Assembly: GCF_014192915.1 (NCBI RefSeq)
Contig: NZ_JACHYN010000006.1
Location: forward strand, 1 to 64,000
Source: Azospirillum sp. OGB3
Lineage (GTDB): Bacteria > Pseudomonadota > Alphaproteobacteria > Azospirillales > Azospirillaceae
Reading direction: 5' to 3'
Length of the DNA: 64,000 nt
Within the stretch, counting starts at the first letter, position 1. Every line of letters begins with the position of its first letter. The translations under genes and the position numbers were made by a program. The notes under the pieces are model-generated. The model saw only the letters and a program-made list of their open reading frames with translations. It was not told the origin of the DNA and ran no database searches. This document shows positions 42,907 to 53,303 of this stretch, in pieces.

Positions 42907-43851
42907 TCAATCAACCACGATTTTGGCGTCGGTAAGGCCGGCTTGGATGATCTGGTTCAAAACGGCGTCGGCGGAGTCCACGCTGGCCAGAGGCCCCACC
43001 CGCACCCGCTGCAGACGCTGCCGCCCGGCGACCGTCTGTGTGACCTGCGCCGGTTGGCCGAGCGAGGCCAGACGGGCGCGCACGCGGGCGACGTTGTCCG
43101 GACTGCCGAAGGCGCCGACCTGCACGTAGATCTGCTCGTAGGGCTTCACCGGAAGCTCGGCGACCACCGGGGCCGGAACGAAGCGGCCGTCCACCATGTC
43201 GCCGGCCACCGTCGTGGGCGGCGGCACCGGGGCGCGGGTGACCGCGGCGGGGGTCGGTCGAACGGTGCCGCTGACCTCCACCGAACCGCGCGGGGCGGCC
43301 TTCGGCGGCGGGCCGTCCAGTTCCGCCAGCATCGGGGCCGGCGTGCCCTGGCGGGCTGCGGCGGCGACCGCGCGGCTTTCCTCCGCGAGAATCTGCACGC
43401 GCACCTTGGCCGTGCCCGTGCCTTCGAACCCAAGCAATTGCGCGCCGCGCCGCGACATGTCGATGATTCGCCCATTGGCGTAGGGGCCGCGGTCGTTGAT
43501 GCGAACCACCAGCGACCGGCCGTTGTCGAGATTGGTGACGCGCACGAGGCTTGGCATGGGCAAGGTCTTGTGCGCGGCCGTCAGCTCATTTTGGTCGTAA
43601 ACCTCGCCGTTGGCGGTGACCTTTTGGTGGAATCCCGGCCCATACCAGGAGGCGATCCCGGTTTCGCTGTAGGAGTAGTCCTCGGCGGGATAATACCAGA
43701 CGCCGTTGACTTGGTAGGGCTTTCCGACCTTGTAGACGCCGCTGCGCGGCAGTCCTGACGAAGACGGCGAGGGCGGCGCGGAGGCGCAGGCGGCGAGCGT
43801 CAGCGCTCCTGCGAGCACGACCGCCCCCCTCAGCATATGCGCGCGTCGCAT
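42907..43851 (-). CDS. rlpA: RlpA-family lipoprotein with SPOR domain
   Basis: A 314-residue predicted lipoprotein. The signal peptide contains the lipobox LAACAS (Cys ~22). The double-psi beta-barrel RlpA domain (~65-155) holds GIASWYGPGFHQKVTANGE and VVRINDRGPYANGRIIDMSR (split). A Pro-rich linker precedes the C-terminal SPOR domain (~240-310; IYVQVGAFGSPDNVARVRAR). RlpA binds septal peptidoglycan and acts as a lytic transglycosylase. It is next to the S11 carboxypeptidase, so both should act on the wall. An ATG at 43836 is an alternative start. Confidence 0.93.
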   Translation of the reverse strand: MRRAHMLRGAVVLAGALTLAACASAPPSPSSSGLPRSGVYKVGKPYQVNGVWYYPAEDYSYSETGIASWYGPGFHQKVTANGEVYDQNELTAAHKTLPMPSLVRVTNLDNGRSLVVRINDRGPYANGRIIDMSRRGAQLLGFEGTGTAKVRVQILAEESRAVAAAARQGTPAPMLAELDGPPPKAAPRGSVEVSGTVRPTPAAVTRAPVPPPTTVAGDMVDGRFVPAPVVAELPVKPYEQIYVQVGAFGSPDNVARVRARLASLGQPAQVTQTVAGRQRLQRVRVGPLASVDSADAVLNQIIQAGLTDAKIVVD

Positions 43852-43923
43852 GGCCCCACCCCGCTAAATCTGGTGGCGCCACTCTAACCGAGTTACCCCG
43901 CCGCGCCAACCGCGCAACACCCC

Positions 43924-44757
43924 TCAGGAGCCCGCCTGTGCTGCAGTGCGGTCATGGACGGGGCTCGGAAACAGCGAATCGGTCCGCCCCATCAGGTGGT
44001 AAGCGACGAGGCCGATCCATTCGCGGACCGGGTCCTGGAGCGCGTCGATCTGCTTGTCGAACTCGAAGCGGACGAAGGGCCGCCCGCCGAAGCGCGTGCG
44101 GTAATCGACCGGATAGGGAATCACCCCCCAGCCGACCTGCCGGAAGATGCCGACCGACCGCGGCATGTGCATGGCCGAGGTCACCAGGACCCAGGTCTCC
44201 CCCGGCTTCGGTTGGACGAGCCGCTGGCTGAACAGGGCGTTCTCCCAGGTGTTGCGGGACTCGTTTTCGTAGGTCACGCGGTCCGGGTCGATCCCGACCT
44301 GGCGAAGCGCGCCGCGGACGGCAAGGTCCTCGCGCAGGTCCAGGGCGTCCTGCCCGGCCAGCCGTCCCGAGCCGCCGGTGAAGACCGCGTGCGCCTGCGG
44401 ATAGCGGCGGATCAATTCGGCGAAACCCAGGATGCGCTCCGCCGCGTCGTTGACGGACGGCTCCCCGCGATCGCGGGTGATCGGCGGGTTCACCGCCCCG
44501 CCCAGCATGATAATGCCGTCCACCCGCTCCGGCAGGTCGGGGCGGGGGAACCGCTCCTCCAGCGGCAGCGCGACCCAGGAGGCGATCGGCGTGACCATGA
44601 CGACGACGAAGCCGACGGTGACCGCCACGACCAGCCGCCGCCCCCAATGGGCCAGGCGGCGGGTGAACAGCAGCGCCGACCCGGCGGTGAGGATCAGCAC
44701 GAGCAGATTGCCCGGCGAGACCAGGAACCACAGCAGCTTCGACAGCACGAAGGACAA
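43924..44757 (-). CDS. YdcF/ElyC-type DUF218 membrane protein
   Basis: A 277-residue protein with two N-terminal membrane segments (LSKLLWFLVSPGNLLVLILTA, ~5-25, and LVVAVTVGFVVVMV, ~42-55) and the DUF218 domain: GIIMLGGAV (~79-87), AHAVFTGGSGR (~127-137), YENESRNTWENALF (~173-186), VLVTSAMHMPRS. DUF218 proteins in the ElyC/SanA group affect envelope integrity and peptidoglycan precursor synthesis. It is downstream of rlpA on the same strand (72 bases), which fits an envelope role. Exact function inferred. Confidence 0.85.
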   Translation of the reverse strand: MSFVLSKLLWFLVSPGNLLVLILTAGSALLFTRRLAHWGRRLVVAVTVGFVVVMVTPIASWVALPLEERFPRPDLPERVDGIIMLGGAVNPPITRDRGEPSVNDAAERILGFAELIRRYPQAHAVFTGGSGRLAGQDALDLREDLAVRGALRQVGIDPDRVTYENESRNTWENALFSQRLVQPKPGETWVLVTSAMHMPRSVGIFRQVGWGVIPYPVDYRTRFGGRPFVRFEFDKQIDALQDPVREWIGLVAYHLMGRTDSLFPSPVHDRTAAQAGS

Positions 44758-44917
44758 CAGCCGACCTCCCCTTTCGATTTCCGGTGGTTTCTAGATACGG
44801 GCGTTCACCATGAATGCCCAGGGGGCGACGGCACGGTAACGAATCCGCCATCAATCCGTAACAGCGGCGTCTTCGGCGGCGCGTAAGGTCCGCGGCGCAA
44901 CCAAGGATTTACCGCAT

Positions 44918-46876
44918 ATGCTGTCGAACATTTCCATCGGCACGCGAATCGCGCTGCTGGTCGCCGCGTCCGTGGTCACCTTGGGCCTGCTGGGCGGGAC
45001 GGTCACCGTCGGCGCACAGCGCATGTTCGAGGCGACCGCCGAACTGGACCAGTTCCGCGACGCCTACGAGCACACCGCCGCCGTCGAGCGCCGGGCCAGC
45101 CGCCTGCGCTTCCAGGCGCTGCGCTTCGTGGCCGACCGGGACGAGACGGCGGCCGAGGCCTTCGCGAAAAACGCGGAGGAGGCCTCCCGCCTGCTCGACA
45201 ACCTCAAGGAACGCAGCGCGGAGCGCCTGCCGGCGGAGGAGCTGGACAATCTGTCGCAGGGCATCGGCGCGCTGAAGGAGCGCTTCTCGTCGGTCGTCGC
45301 GCGGGCGAAGGAACTGGGTCTCTCCGACGACAGCGGCCTGCGCGGCGTCCTGCGCGCTTCGGCCCGCGCCATCGAGGATGAGCTGAAGCAGTGGCCGAAC
45401 GCCGACAAGCTGACCGGCCGCATGGAGTCCATGCGGAAGATGGAGAAGGACTTCATCATCTACAGCGACGAATCGCTACTGTCCGGCCACCGCAAAGCCT
45501 TCAACGAATTCACCTTCTTCCTGGCCGATTCGGGGCTGGACGCGGCGACCCAGACCCGGTTGGAGAAGCAGGCGCGCGCCTACCGCACCGATCTCGGCCG
45601 CTTCGTGGACGCCACCAAGGCGTTCCGGGCCGAGGTGCAGACCTTCAACGACGCCTTCCAGGCCATGGTGCCGCGTTTCGAGGCCCTGCTGGAGTCGGCC
45701 AACGCCGGCATGGCCGGGGCGGTGGAGACGCAGAACCGGGTGCGCGGCGCGGTGATCGCCAACGTACTCCAGGTCGGCTCCGTCCTGCTGGTCGGCTTCG
45801 CGATCATCAGCCTGCTCGTCGCCCGCAGCATCACCCGGCCGCTGCGCCTGATCGAGGGCGTGATGGAGCGGCTGGCCGGCGGCGATCGGACGGCCACCGT
45901 GCCGGAGACCGGGCGGCGCGACGAGATCGGTGCAATGGCCCGCGCGGTCAGTGTGTTCAAGGAGAATCTTCAGCGCACGCATGAGCTGGAACAGGAGTCC
46001 CGCCGGGCCGAACGGCGGGCGGAAGAGGAGCGGGAAACCGCGCTGCGCGCCATCGCCCACGACTTCGATTCGGCCTTTGGCCGCGTGCTCCACACGGTCA
46101 GCCATGCCGCCGACCAGATCCGCAACGGCGCGCACATCCTGCGCGACACCGCAGAGAAGATGAAGGAGCAGGCGCTCGACACCTCGGAGAAGGCGGAGCA
46201 GACCTCCGAGGTGGTCGGCATCGTCAACAACGTGTCGCGAACCCTGTCCGCCTCCATCGGGGAGATCGGCGGGCGGGTGACCACCTCCAGCACAGCCATC
46301 CGTCGCGCCGTGGAGCACGCGCGGCAGAGCGACTCGGCGGTGGCGGCGCTGGCCGACAGCTCGCAGCGGATCGGGGAGATCGTCCGGCTGATCAACGACA
46401 TCGCCGGGCAGACGAACCTGCTGGCGCTCAACGCCACCATCGAGGCAGCCCGCGCCGGCGAGGCCGGCAAGGGCTTCGCCGTCGTCGCGCAGGAGGTGAA
46501 GGTGCTGGCCAACCAGACCGCCAAGGCGACCGAGGACATCGCGGGTCAGGTCGGCGCCATCCAGGAAGCCACCGGCTCCGTCGTCGAGGCGATCCGGGCC
46601 ATCCGGACCACCGTTGAGGAAGTCGCCCACCTGTCGGAGGACGTGTCGGCCGCCGTGCGCGACCAGCTTGAGCAGACCGAGGAAATCGTCGGTGCGGTGG
46701 GAAGGGCCAACGACAACACCCACGAGGTGACCGAGAGCGTCAGCACCATGGCGATCACCGCCGCGGAAACCGGCAAGTCGGCCATCGAGATGATTTATTC
46801 CGCCGCCCAACTGGCCGATGAGCTCCGTCAGCTCGAAGCCGACGCCGACCGCTTCGTCTCCTCGATCAGGATCTGA
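44918..46876 (+). CDS. Methyl-accepting chemotaxis protein, membrane bound
   Basis: A 652-residue chemoreceptor. A first transmembrane helix ([19 protein letters not shown], ~10-28) and a second one ([20 protein letters not shown], ~284-303) flank a periplasmic helical ligand domain of ~255 residues. Then HAMP (~304-356) and the MCP signalling domain with the hairpin tip [20 protein letters not shown] (~489-508). The periplasmic part is all-helical, of the TarH/4HB or helical-bimodular type, and ligand is not predictable. Followed by a terminator. Confidence 0.94.
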   Translation: MLSNISIGTRIALLVAASVVTLGLLGGTVTVGAQRMFEATAELDQFRDAYEHTAAVERRASRLRFQALRFVADRDETAAEAFAKNAEEASRLLDNLKERSAERLPAEELDNLSQGIGALKERFSSVVARAKELGLSDDSGLRGVLRASARAIEDELKQWPNADKLTGRMESMRKMEKDFIIYSDESLLSGHRKAFNEFTFFLADSGLDAATQTRLEKQARAYRTDLGRFVDATKAFRAEVQTFNDAFQAMVPRFEALLESANAGMAGAVETQNRVRGAVIANVLQVGSVLLVGFAIISLLVARSITRPLRLIEGVMERLAGGDRTATVPETGRRDEIGAMARAVSVFKENLQRTHELEQESRRAERRAEEERETALRAIAHDFDSAFGRVLHTVSHAADQIRNGAHILRDTAEKMKEQALDTSEKAEQTSEVVGIVNNVSRTLSASIGEIGGRVTTSSTAIRRAVEHARQSDSAVAALADSSQRIGEIVRLINDIAGQTNLLALNATIEAARAGEAGKGFAVVAQEVKVLANQTAKATEDIAGQVGAIQEATGSVVEAIRAIRTTVEEVAHLSEDVSAAVRDQLEQTEEIVGAVGRANDNTHEVTESVSTMAITAAETGKSAIEMIYSAAQLADELRQLEADADRFVSSIRI

Positions 46877-46909
46877 CGCATCCCGCTGTCGGGTGTTCTT
46901 CAGACAGAA

Positions 46910-46950
46910 AGGAAGGGCAGAAGCCGAAGCCCCTGCCCTTCCTGATTTTT
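46910..46950 (+). terminator. Bidirectional rho-independent terminator
   Basis: Stem of 11 bp (AGGAAGGGCAG / CTGCCCTTCCT) with a 12-base loop, followed on the plus strand by GATTTTTCT. On the minus strand it is followed by a shorter TTTCT. It can end both the chemoreceptor and the convergent valS transcript. Confidence 0.85.
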
Positions 46951-46969
46951 CTGGGTCAGATGACTGTCC

Positions 46970-49636
46970 CTATGCGGCCAGCATCTCCAGCGCCTTCTGC
47001 AGCTTGTCGCGGGCCTGCTCCGCGGCGTCGCGGCGGTCGCGCTGCTCCTCGATCACCTCTTCCGGCGCCTTGGCGACGAACTGCTCGTTCGACAGCTTGG
47101 CGTCGATCTTCTTGATCTCGCCGGACAGCTTCTCGATCTCCTTGGTCAGGCGCGCCCGCTCCTTGTCGAGGTCGACGATGCCTTCCAGCGGCAGGATCAG
47201 CGTGGCCTCGTCCAGTACGGCCTGGACGGCGCTCTTCGGCACCGGGCCGGACAGCGGCTCGACGCTGGACAGGCGGCCCATGCGCAGGATCAGGTCGCGG
47301 TGCGTGTCCAGCCGCTTCAAGCTCTCCGGACCGGCGTCCTTCAGCTTCAGCTCGATCTGCGCCGCGGGCGGCACGTTCATCTCCGACCGCATGGAACGAA
47401 CCGAGGAGATCGCCCGCACCACCCAATCCATCTCGTCGCGGGCCGCCGGGTCGATCAGCTCCGCGCCATGCTCCGGCCAATGGGCGGAGATCAGACGGTT
47501 CGCCCGGTCGTCCGAAAGCTGCTCCCACAGCTCCTCCGTGATGAAGGGCATCAGCGGGTGGAGCATGTGCAGGATTTCGTCCAGCACCCAGGCGGTGGTC
47601 GCCCGCGTCTCGGCGATGGCCGCCTCGTCAGCGCCGTTCAGGATCGGCTTGGTGAACTCCAGGTACCAGTCGCAGAAGGTGCCCCAGGTGAAGGCGTAGG
47701 CGGTGTTGGCGGCCTCGTTGAACTTGTACGCCTCGATGGACTCGCCGACCTTCTTCGCCGCCTCCGCCAGGGCCCCGACGATCCAGCGGTTGACCGTCTG
47801 GCTCAGCCCGACCGGCTTGAAGCCGGGGACCGGGGCCACCCCGTTCATCTGGGTGTAGCGCGCGGCGTTCCACAGCTTCGTCGCGAAGTTGCGGTAACCC
47901 TCGACGCGGCTGACCGCCAGCTTGATGTCGCGCCCCTGGGCGGCCATGGCCGTCAGGGTGAAGCGCAGGGCGTCGGTGCCGTACTGGTCGATCAGCTCCA
48001 GCGGGTCGATGACGTTGCCCTTGGACTTCGACATCTTCTGGCCCTTCTCGTCGCGGACCAGGGCGTGGATGTAGACCGTCCGGAAGGGCACGTCCTTCAT
48101 GAAATGCAGGCCCATCATCATCATCCGGGCGACCCAGAAGAAGATGATGTCGAAGCCCGTCACCAGCACGTCGGTCGGGTAATAGCGCGCCAGCTCCGGC
48201 GTCTCGTCCGGCCAGCCCAGCGTGGAGAAGGGCCACAGGGCCGACGAGAACCAGGTATCCAACACGTCCTGGTCGCGGGTCAGCGCCACGTCCTGGCCGT
48301 AATGGGCCTTGGCCGCGGCGATGGCCGCCTCCTCGGTCTCCTCGACGAAGAAATGGCCGTCCGGGCCGTACCAGGCGGGAATCTGATGGCCCCACCAGAT
48401 CTGGCGGCTGATGCACCAGGGCTGGATGTTGCGCATCCACTCGAAATAGGTGTTCTCCCACTGCTTGGGCACGAAGACGGTCTTGCCGGTTTCCACCGCC
48501 TCGATGGCCGGCTTGGCAAGCGTGGCGGCGTCCACGTACCACTGATCGGTCAGCCAGGGCTCGATGGCGACGCCGGAGCGGTCGCCGTGCGGGACCATGT
48601 GGGTGTGCGGCTCGATCTTCTCCAGCAGGCCCAGCGCCTCCAGCTCGGCCACGACCTTCTTGCGCGCCTCGTAGCGGTCGAGCCCGCGGTAGGCCTCGGG
48701 GACCTCGTCGCCGGTGATGCGGGCGTCGCGGTCCATGATGTTGATGGCTGCGAGGTTGTTGCGCCGCCCGACCTCGAAGTCGTTGAAGTCGTGCGCCGGG
48801 GTGATCTTCACAGCACCCGAGCCAGTCTCCGGATCGGCGTACTCGTCGCCCACGATGGGGATCAGACGGCCGACCAGCGGCAGGACGACGTTCTTGCCGA
48901 TCAGGTCCTTGTAGCGCTCATCCTCCGGATGCACGGCGACGCCGGTGTCGCCCAGCATGGTCTCCGGGCGCGTGGTGGCGACCACGATGAAGCGGTCGGC
49001 CTCGCCCTCGCCCCCGGTCTTTTCAATCGGGTAGCGGAAGTGCCAGAGGTTGCCCTTGATCTCCTTTTGCTCGACCTCGAGGTCGGAGATGGCGGTGTGC
49101 AGCTTGGGGTCCCAGTTGACCAGCCGCTTGTCCTTGTAGATCAGACCCTGCTTGTGCAGCTCCACGAACACCTTGCGGACGGCGCGGCTCAGTCCCTCGT
49201 CCATGGTGAAGCGCTCGCGCGGCCAGTCGGGCGACGCGCCCAGCCGGCGGAGCTGGCGGGTGATGGTGCCGCCCGATTCGGCCTTCCACTCCCACACCTT
49301 GTCGATGAAGGCGTCGCGGCCGAAATCGTGGCGCGTCTTGCCTTCCTTGGCGAGGTTGCGCTCCACGACCATCTGGGTCGCGATGCCGGCATGGTCGGTG
49401 CCCGGCTGCCACAGGGCGTCGCGCCCGCGCATCCGGTTGTAGCGGGTCAGAACGTCCTGGAGCGTGAAGGTCAGCGCGTGGCCCATGTGCAGGCTGCCGG
49501 TGACGTTCGGCGGCGGCATCATGATGGTGTAGGGCTTGCCGTTCGACTCGGTCTTCGCCGCGAACGCGCCCGTCTCTTCCCACAGCCGGTAGTGCTTTTC
49601 CTCGACCTCGGCGGGCCGGTACGTCTTTTCCAACAT
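46970..49636 (-). CDS. valS: Valyl-tRNA synthetase
   Basis: An 888-residue class I synthetase with the HIGH motif [16 protein letters not shown] (~40-55), the editing (CP1) domain with [15 protein letters not shown] (~216-230), the KMSKS motif [17 protein letters not shown] (~526-542) and a C-terminal coiled coil (~820-880) rich in Lys and Glu. The ATG at 49636 is preceded by an in-frame GTG one codon earlier. It lies downstream of popZ on the same strand. Confidence 0.97.
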   Translation of the reverse strand: MLEKTYRPAEVEEKHYRLWEETGAFAAKTESNGKPYTIMMPPPNVTGSLHMGHALTFTLQDVLTRYNRMRGRDALWQPGTDHAGIATQMVVERNLAKEGKTRHDFGRDAFIDKVWEWKAESGGTITRQLRRLGASPDWPRERFTMDEGLSRAVRKVFVELHKQGLIYKDKRLVNWDPKLHTAISDLEVEQKEIKGNLWHFRYPIEKTGGEGEADRFIVVATTRPETMLGDTGVAVHPEDERYKDLIGKNVVLPLVGRLIPIVGDEYADPETGSGAVKITPAHDFNDFEVGRRNNLAAINIMDRDARITGDEVPEAYRGLDRYEARKKVVAELEALGLLEKIEPHTHMVPHGDRSGVAIEPWLTDQWYVDAATLAKPAIEAVETGKTVFVPKQWENTYFEWMRNIQPWCISRQIWWGHQIPAWYGPDGHFFVEETEEAAIAAAKAHYGQDVALTRDQDVLDTWFSSALWPFSTLGWPDETPELARYYPTDVLVTGFDIIFFWVARMMMMGLHFMKDVPFRTVYIHALVRDEKGQKMSKSKGNVIDPLELIDQYGTDALRFTLTAMAAQGRDIKLAVSRVEGYRNFATKLWNAARYTQMNGVAPVPGFKPVGLSQTVNRWIVGALAEAAKKVGESIEAYKFNEAANTAYAFTWGTFCDWYLEFTKPILNGADEAAIAETRATTAWVLDEILHMLHPLMPFITEELWEQLSDDRANRLISAHWPEHGAELIDPAARDEMDWVVRAISSVRSMRSEMNVPPAAQIELKLKDAGPESLKRLDTHRDLILRMGRLSSVEPLSGPVPKSAVQAVLDEATLILPLEGIVDLDKERARLTKEIEKLSGEIKKIDAKLSNEQFVAKAPEEVIEEQRDRRDAAEQARDKLQKALEMLAA

Positions 49637-49705
49637 CACCAGGAACTTTCGCTTACGAATTCAAACGGAATGCGTGGCCGGAATGCGTGGCGGGCGTGAC
49701 GCCGC

Positions 49706-50383
49706 TCAGAATTTCTGGGAGCGCCGGATCATCCGGTCGATTTCCTGCTGCACCAGCCGTTCGACGATGGTCGGCAGGTTCTCGTCCAGCCATTCCTTCA
49801 GCAACGGCTTCAACAGCTCGCGGACAACCTCCTCCACGGTGCGCACCCCGACGGGCATCGGGCCGATGGACAGGTCGTCGCCGAGCTGGCGCGCCAGATG
49901 CGTGAAATGGTGGGACGATTCCTCGGCCACCCGACGGGAGATCAGCCCGTCGTCGAGACCCGACGGGCGGATGCGCGGCCGCGGCGGCGGCGGCTCATCG
50001 TCATCGAAATCGTCGAAGGCCGGCGCCGGGCGCTTCGCGGCCGGACGTGGCGGCGGCGGCGGGGGCTCGGGATCCGGCACGTGATACGCCGGCTCCGGAT
50101 CGGCCATGCCGCCGAAGGACGGCTCGTCGCGCCACGGATCGGGCTCCGGCTCGTCGGGCTCCTCCCTCCCCTCGTCCTCGAGCATCTGGGTAAGTTCCAG
50201 GACGTCGTCGTCGTCCTCCATGGGAGGCGGCGGTGGCGGTGGGGGGGGCGGCGGAGGTGGCGGCGGTGGCGGCGGAGGGGGCGCCGCTTCCGCCTTCGCG
50301 GGTTCGCCATCCTCCGAGATGATGCGGCGGATGGAGGCGAGGATCTCCTCCATCGACGGTTCTTGCTGGCCTTTATCGCTCAT
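49706..50383 (-). CDS. popZ: Polar organising protein PopZ (DUF2497)
   Basis: A 225-residue protein with both hallmark ends of PopZ: the N-terminal SMEEILASIRRIISEDGEP helix (~10-28), which binds partner proteins, and the C-terminal VEEVVRELLKPLLKEWLDEN and IVERLVQQEIDRMIR helices (~183-220) that drive assembly into a polar matrix. Between them is an acidic, Pro-rich disordered region containing 20 consecutive prolines (~35-54). PopZ anchors the chromosome ParB/parS complex at the pole in Caulobacter. The neighbouring tolC and valS genes match the alphaproteobacterial popZ neighbourhood as I recall it. Confidence 0.9.
   Translation of the reverse strand: MSDKGQQEPSMEEILASIRRIISEDGEPAKAEAAPPPPPPPPPPPPPPPPPPPPMEDDDDVLELTQMLEDEGREEPDEPEPDPWRDEPSFGGMADPEPAYHVPDPEPPPPPPRPAAKRPAPAFDDFDDDEPPPPRPRIRPSGLDDGLISRRVAEESSHHFTHLARQLGDDLSIGPMPVGVRTVEEVVRELLKPLLKEWLDENLPTIVERLVQQEIDRMIRRSQKF
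50222..50281 (-). repeat. Polyproline-coding run in popZ (20 codons)
   Basis: Twenty consecutive Pro codons (all CCN, seen as NGG on the plus strand) between 50222 and 50281. Third bases vary, so it is not a perfect triplet repeat, but the C/G-rich tract is slippery and could change length in whole codons. Confidence 0.95.
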
Positions 50384-50449
50384 CGTGGCAAACCCGGAGA
50401 CGTCATCCTGTCGCGGACACTAGGGCAGGACTGGGTAAAAAGCCACCAG

Positions 50450-50480
50450 ACAAAAACGGCCCGCCGAGGCGGGCCGTTTC
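50450..50480 (-). terminator. Rho-independent terminator after tolC
   Basis: On the minus strand the hairpin AACGGCCCGCC-TCG-GCGGGCCGTT is followed by TTTGTC. It begins about 45 bases after the tolC stop codon and ends the pcm-rhodanese-tolC transcript. Confidence 0.85.
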
Positions 50481-50524
50481 GATCATCCGGGGACGATCAC
50501 CCAGGAAGGGCTGTTCAAGTACGG

Positions 50525-51916
50525 TCACTCCGGCACGCCGGTTCCGATCCACTTGTTGCGCACCTGCTTGTAGTGCGTGTCGGCGTCGTAATACTGGACC
50601 GGCAGGTTGAGCTGCCGCGCCGTCAACTGGCCGATCGCGCCGAGGACCGTGAAGGCCTGGACCATCTCGGTGCGCTGGGCGCGGACGAGGTTGACGCGGG
50701 CGTTGAGCAGTTCCTGCTCCTGGTTCAGCACGTCGAGAACGGTGCGCGAGCCGACCTGGGCCTCCTGCCGCACGCCTTCCAGCGCGATCTCGGCGGCCCG
50801 GATCTGCGAGTTGTAGGACTCGATGCTCGCCCGCGCGGCCTGCAAGCCCTGCCACGCGCTGATCGCCGCCTCGACCGCCTGACGGCGGGTGTCGTCGATC
50901 TGCAGGCGGGCCTGATTTGCCGTGTGCTTCGCCTCGCGGGTCAGCGCTTCCGGCAGGCCGGCCTGATAGAGCGGGATGGTGATCTGGGCGGTGAGCTGGG
51001 CGCCGTCCTGCCGCTTGATGTCGATGCCCGACGAACGGCCGGCGTCGATGGTGCGGTTCGCCTGCGCCGACAGGTTGGCCGACGGGAGCAGGCGGCCGAA
51101 CTGCTGATCCACCGCCTCGCGCTGCGCCGCCTCGGTGTAGGTGGCCGACAGCACCGACGGGTTGTTGGAGCGGGCCATCTCGACGACTTCGTCGAGCGTC
51201 CCCGGCAGCTTGAACTTCGGCTTCGGCGCCTTCAGCTTGCCCGGCATCGAGCCGACGACGCGCTCGTAGGTCGCACGCGAGGCCTGGAGCGTGCCTTCGG
51301 CGGAGATGCGCGCGGCGATGGAGGCGGCCAGACGCGATTCGGACTGGCTGACGTCGGTGCGGGTGTATTCGCCGACGCGGAAGCGGTCGCGGGCGGCGTC
51401 GAGCTGGCGGCGCAGAACCTGCTCGTTGTTGGCCTGGAGTTCCAGCACCGCCTGGTTCTGCACGACGTCGAGATAGGCCGCCGCGGCGTTCAGCAGGATC
51501 TGCTGCTCGTTGGCCAGCACGGTGGCGCGCTGCGCTTCGACGGTGCGCTCGGCGCGGCGGACGGCCGGACCTACGGTCGCGTCATAGAGCGGCTGGGTGG
51601 CGGTGATTCCAACGCTCTTGGCGTTGTTCTCGGAACCGGTTTCGCCGCCCTGAAAGGTGCTGTTGCTGGCGTTGCGGGTGATACCCGCGGTCGCCTGCAC
51701 CGTCGGACGGTAGCCGGACAGGGCCTGCGGAACGCTCTCGTCCACGGCGCGCTGACGGGCGCGCTGGGCGGCGAGCGCCGGGTTGTTGGAATAGGCCTGC
51801 GCTAGCGCGTCTTCGAGGGATTGGGCCGACGCGGTGTCGATGCCCCCGACGAAGGCAACCCCCAGCGTGAGGGCGGTCGCCATCAAATGGCGCGCGAAAC
51901 GGCTTCGCACAGTCAT
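50525..51916 (-). CDS. tolC: TolC-family outer-membrane efflux protein
   Basis: A 463-residue protein with a signal peptide (LMATALTLGVAFVGGIDTAS, cut near AQS, ~30). Two homologous halves follow, each a barrel-and-coiled-coil unit; QSLEDALAQAYSNNPALAAQ (~31-50) and LDEVVEMARSNNPSVLSA begin the two halves, and TRTDVSQSESRLAAS and SRTVLDVLNQEQELLNARV are typical TolC helices. It forms a trimeric exit duct for type I secretion or RND efflux. ATG at 51916, two bases after the rhodanese stop, so the two are probably co-transcribed. Confidence 0.94.
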   Translation of the reverse strand: MTVRSRFARHLMATALTLGVAFVGGIDTASAQSLEDALAQAYSNNPALAAQRARQRAVDESVPQALSGYRPTVQATAGITRNASNSTFQGGETGSENNAKSVGITATQPLYDATVGPAVRRAERTVEAQRATVLANEQQILLNAAAAYLDVVQNQAVLELQANNEQVLRRQLDAARDRFRVGEYTRTDVSQSESRLAASIAARISAEGTLQASRATYERVVGSMPGKLKAPKPKFKLPGTLDEVVEMARSNNPSVLSATYTEAAQREAVDQQFGRLLPSANLSAQANRTIDAGRSSGIDIKRQDGAQLTAQITIPLYQAGLPEALTREAKHTANQARLQIDDTRRQAVEAAISAWQGLQAARASIESYNSQIRAAEIALEGVRQEAQVGSRTVLDVLNQEQELLNARVNLVRAQRTEMVQAFTVLGAIGQLTARQLNLPVQYYDADTHYKQVRNKWIGTGVPE

Positions 51917-51918
51917 GT

Positions 51919-52245
51919 TCAGTAGACCTTCATGTTCGGGTCGATTCGGCGTGCCCAGGCATCCACCCCGCCATTCAGGTTGGTGGCGCGGGAAAATCCC
52001 TGGGAACGCAACCACATGGTCACCTGCGCGCTGCGTCCGCCGTGATGGCAAACGACCACGATGTCGCGGTCCCGCGGCAACTCCCCGACGCGGGCGGGCA
52101 GCGCCCCCATCGGAATGTGGAGGCTGTCGGGAAGGGCGCAGATGGCCACCTCCCCCGGTTCCCGGACGTCAAGCACCAGCGGATCGCCTCCCGATGTCCG
52201 GATGCGGTCCAGATCCTCGACGTCCATCTCAAACGGCGCCGACAT
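51919..52245 (-). CDS. Rhodanese-like domain protein
   Basis: A 108-residue single-domain rhodanese (sulfurtransferase) with LDVREPGEVAICALP (CH2A, ~24-38) and the active-site loop VVVCHHGGRSAQVTMWL (~61-77), with Cys ~64 as the likely persulfide carrier. The C-terminal CH2B-like segment is LNGGVDAWARRID. Small proteins like this move sulfur between enzymes. The ATG at 52245 gives the usual length. It lies between pcm and tolC on the same strand. Confidence 0.9.
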   Translation of the reverse strand: MSAPFEMDVEDLDRIRTSGGDPLVLDVREPGEVAICALPDSLHIPMGALPARVGELPRDRDIVVVCHHGGRSAQVTMWLRSQGFSRATNLNGGVDAWARRIDPNMKVY

Positions 52246-52355
52246 GCCTTGATTCTCCGCTGCGGGCCGCAGGACCGCGGCCGGTGAAAGGCAAGGTGAC
52301 AGGCTGGGGGACAGGTCGACAGGGACCGAAGCCCCTGGGATCACTCACTCTGGAA

Positions 52356-53012
52356 TCAGAATACGAATTTCGGCTTGGCTTCGAAACCGGGCAGCGGGTG
52401 CGTGTGGGCTTCAAACAGCGTGCGGGCCGACGTGACGCCGCCGCTGCGCTGGTAGAGCTTCACTTCGCCGACACCGCGGTCGCCGAGAACGGCGGCGACC
52501 AGCCGCCCGCCCTCGCCCAGCTGGGCCAGGATGCCTTCCGGAACCTCCGACACCAGACCCTCGATCACGATCACGTCGTAGGGGGCCTGCTGCGGGTAGC
52601 CTTCGGTCAGCGGGGCGGTGATGACGACGGCGTTGTCGACGCCGACCGTGTTCAGCGCTTCCGTCGCCTGCCGGGACAGCTCGGCGTCGGACTCGATGCC
52701 GACCACGGTCGCCGCGAGGCGGGCCAGCACAGCGGTCGAGTAGCCGGAGCCGCTGCCGATGTCGAGCACGACGTCGGTCGCGTCGATGCCCACTTCTTGG
52801 AGCATGCGAGCGAAGACCATCGGCTCCATCAGATAGCGGCCTTTGCCGATGGGCAGATCCTCGTCCACATAGGCGATGCCGCGCGCCGCCTTTGGAACGA
52901 ACTGTTCACGGGGAATGTCGAGCATGGCATCGACCAGGCGCTGGTCGGTCACCTTGTTCGGTCGGATCTGCCCTTCGACCATGTTGAGACGGGCGGCGGC
53001 GTATTCGGACAT
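52356..53012 (-). CDS. pcm: Protein-L-isoaspartate O-methyltransferase
   Basis: A 218-residue SAM-dependent enzyme that methylates L-isoaspartyl residues in damaged proteins. It has the N-terminal VEGQIRPNKVTDQRLVDAML (split ~12-31), the SAM motif I VVLDIGSGSGYSTAVLARL (~82-100), VGIESDAEL and the C-terminal GRLVAAVLGDRG strand. In this branch the usual leading PRE motif is REQFVP. Same strand as the rhodanese and tolC, with a 110-base gap. Confidence 0.92.
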   Translation of the reverse strand: MSEYAAARLNMVEGQIRPNKVTDQRLVDAMLDIPREQFVPKAARGIAYVDEDLPIGKGRYLMEPMVFARMLQEVGIDATDVVLDIGSGSGYSTAVLARLAATVVGIESDAELSRQATEALNTVGVDNAVVITAPLTEGYPQQAPYDVIVIEGLVSEVPEGILAQLGEGGRLVAAVLGDRGVGEVKLYQRSGGVTSARTLFEAHTHPLPGFEAKPKFVF

Positions 53013-53229
53013 GGCGGTCGCTTACAATCTGGTGGACGGAGCGCGGCGCCAAGCCGTGATGCGCGGCCTCGCTGCCTTGTCGCGTATATATCTTCAAAGT
53101 CTCACGAACACAACGCCGCACCGGTTCGTCGAAAAACGCCACGAAGGCGCTTGACCACCCCCGTGAACAGCAGTATACGTCCGCTCCCACGCTGCGGCGC
53201 TCCCGCTAGGGGGTGCCGGACGCAAGGAT

Positions 53230-53303
53230 GGCGCGGTGGCAGAGTGGTGATGCAGCGGACTGCAAATCCGTGTACGTGGGTTCGATTCCCGCCCGTGCCT
53301 CCA
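53230..53303 (+). tRNA. tRNA-Cys (anticodon GCA)
   Basis: Full cloverleaf: acceptor GGCGCGG pairs with CCGTGCC (one G-T pair), discriminator T, CCA encoded at 53301-53303. The anticodon stem CGGA/TCCG encloses CT-GCA-AA (anticodon at 53262-53264), and the T arm is GTGGGTTCGATTCCCGC. Confidence 0.97.
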
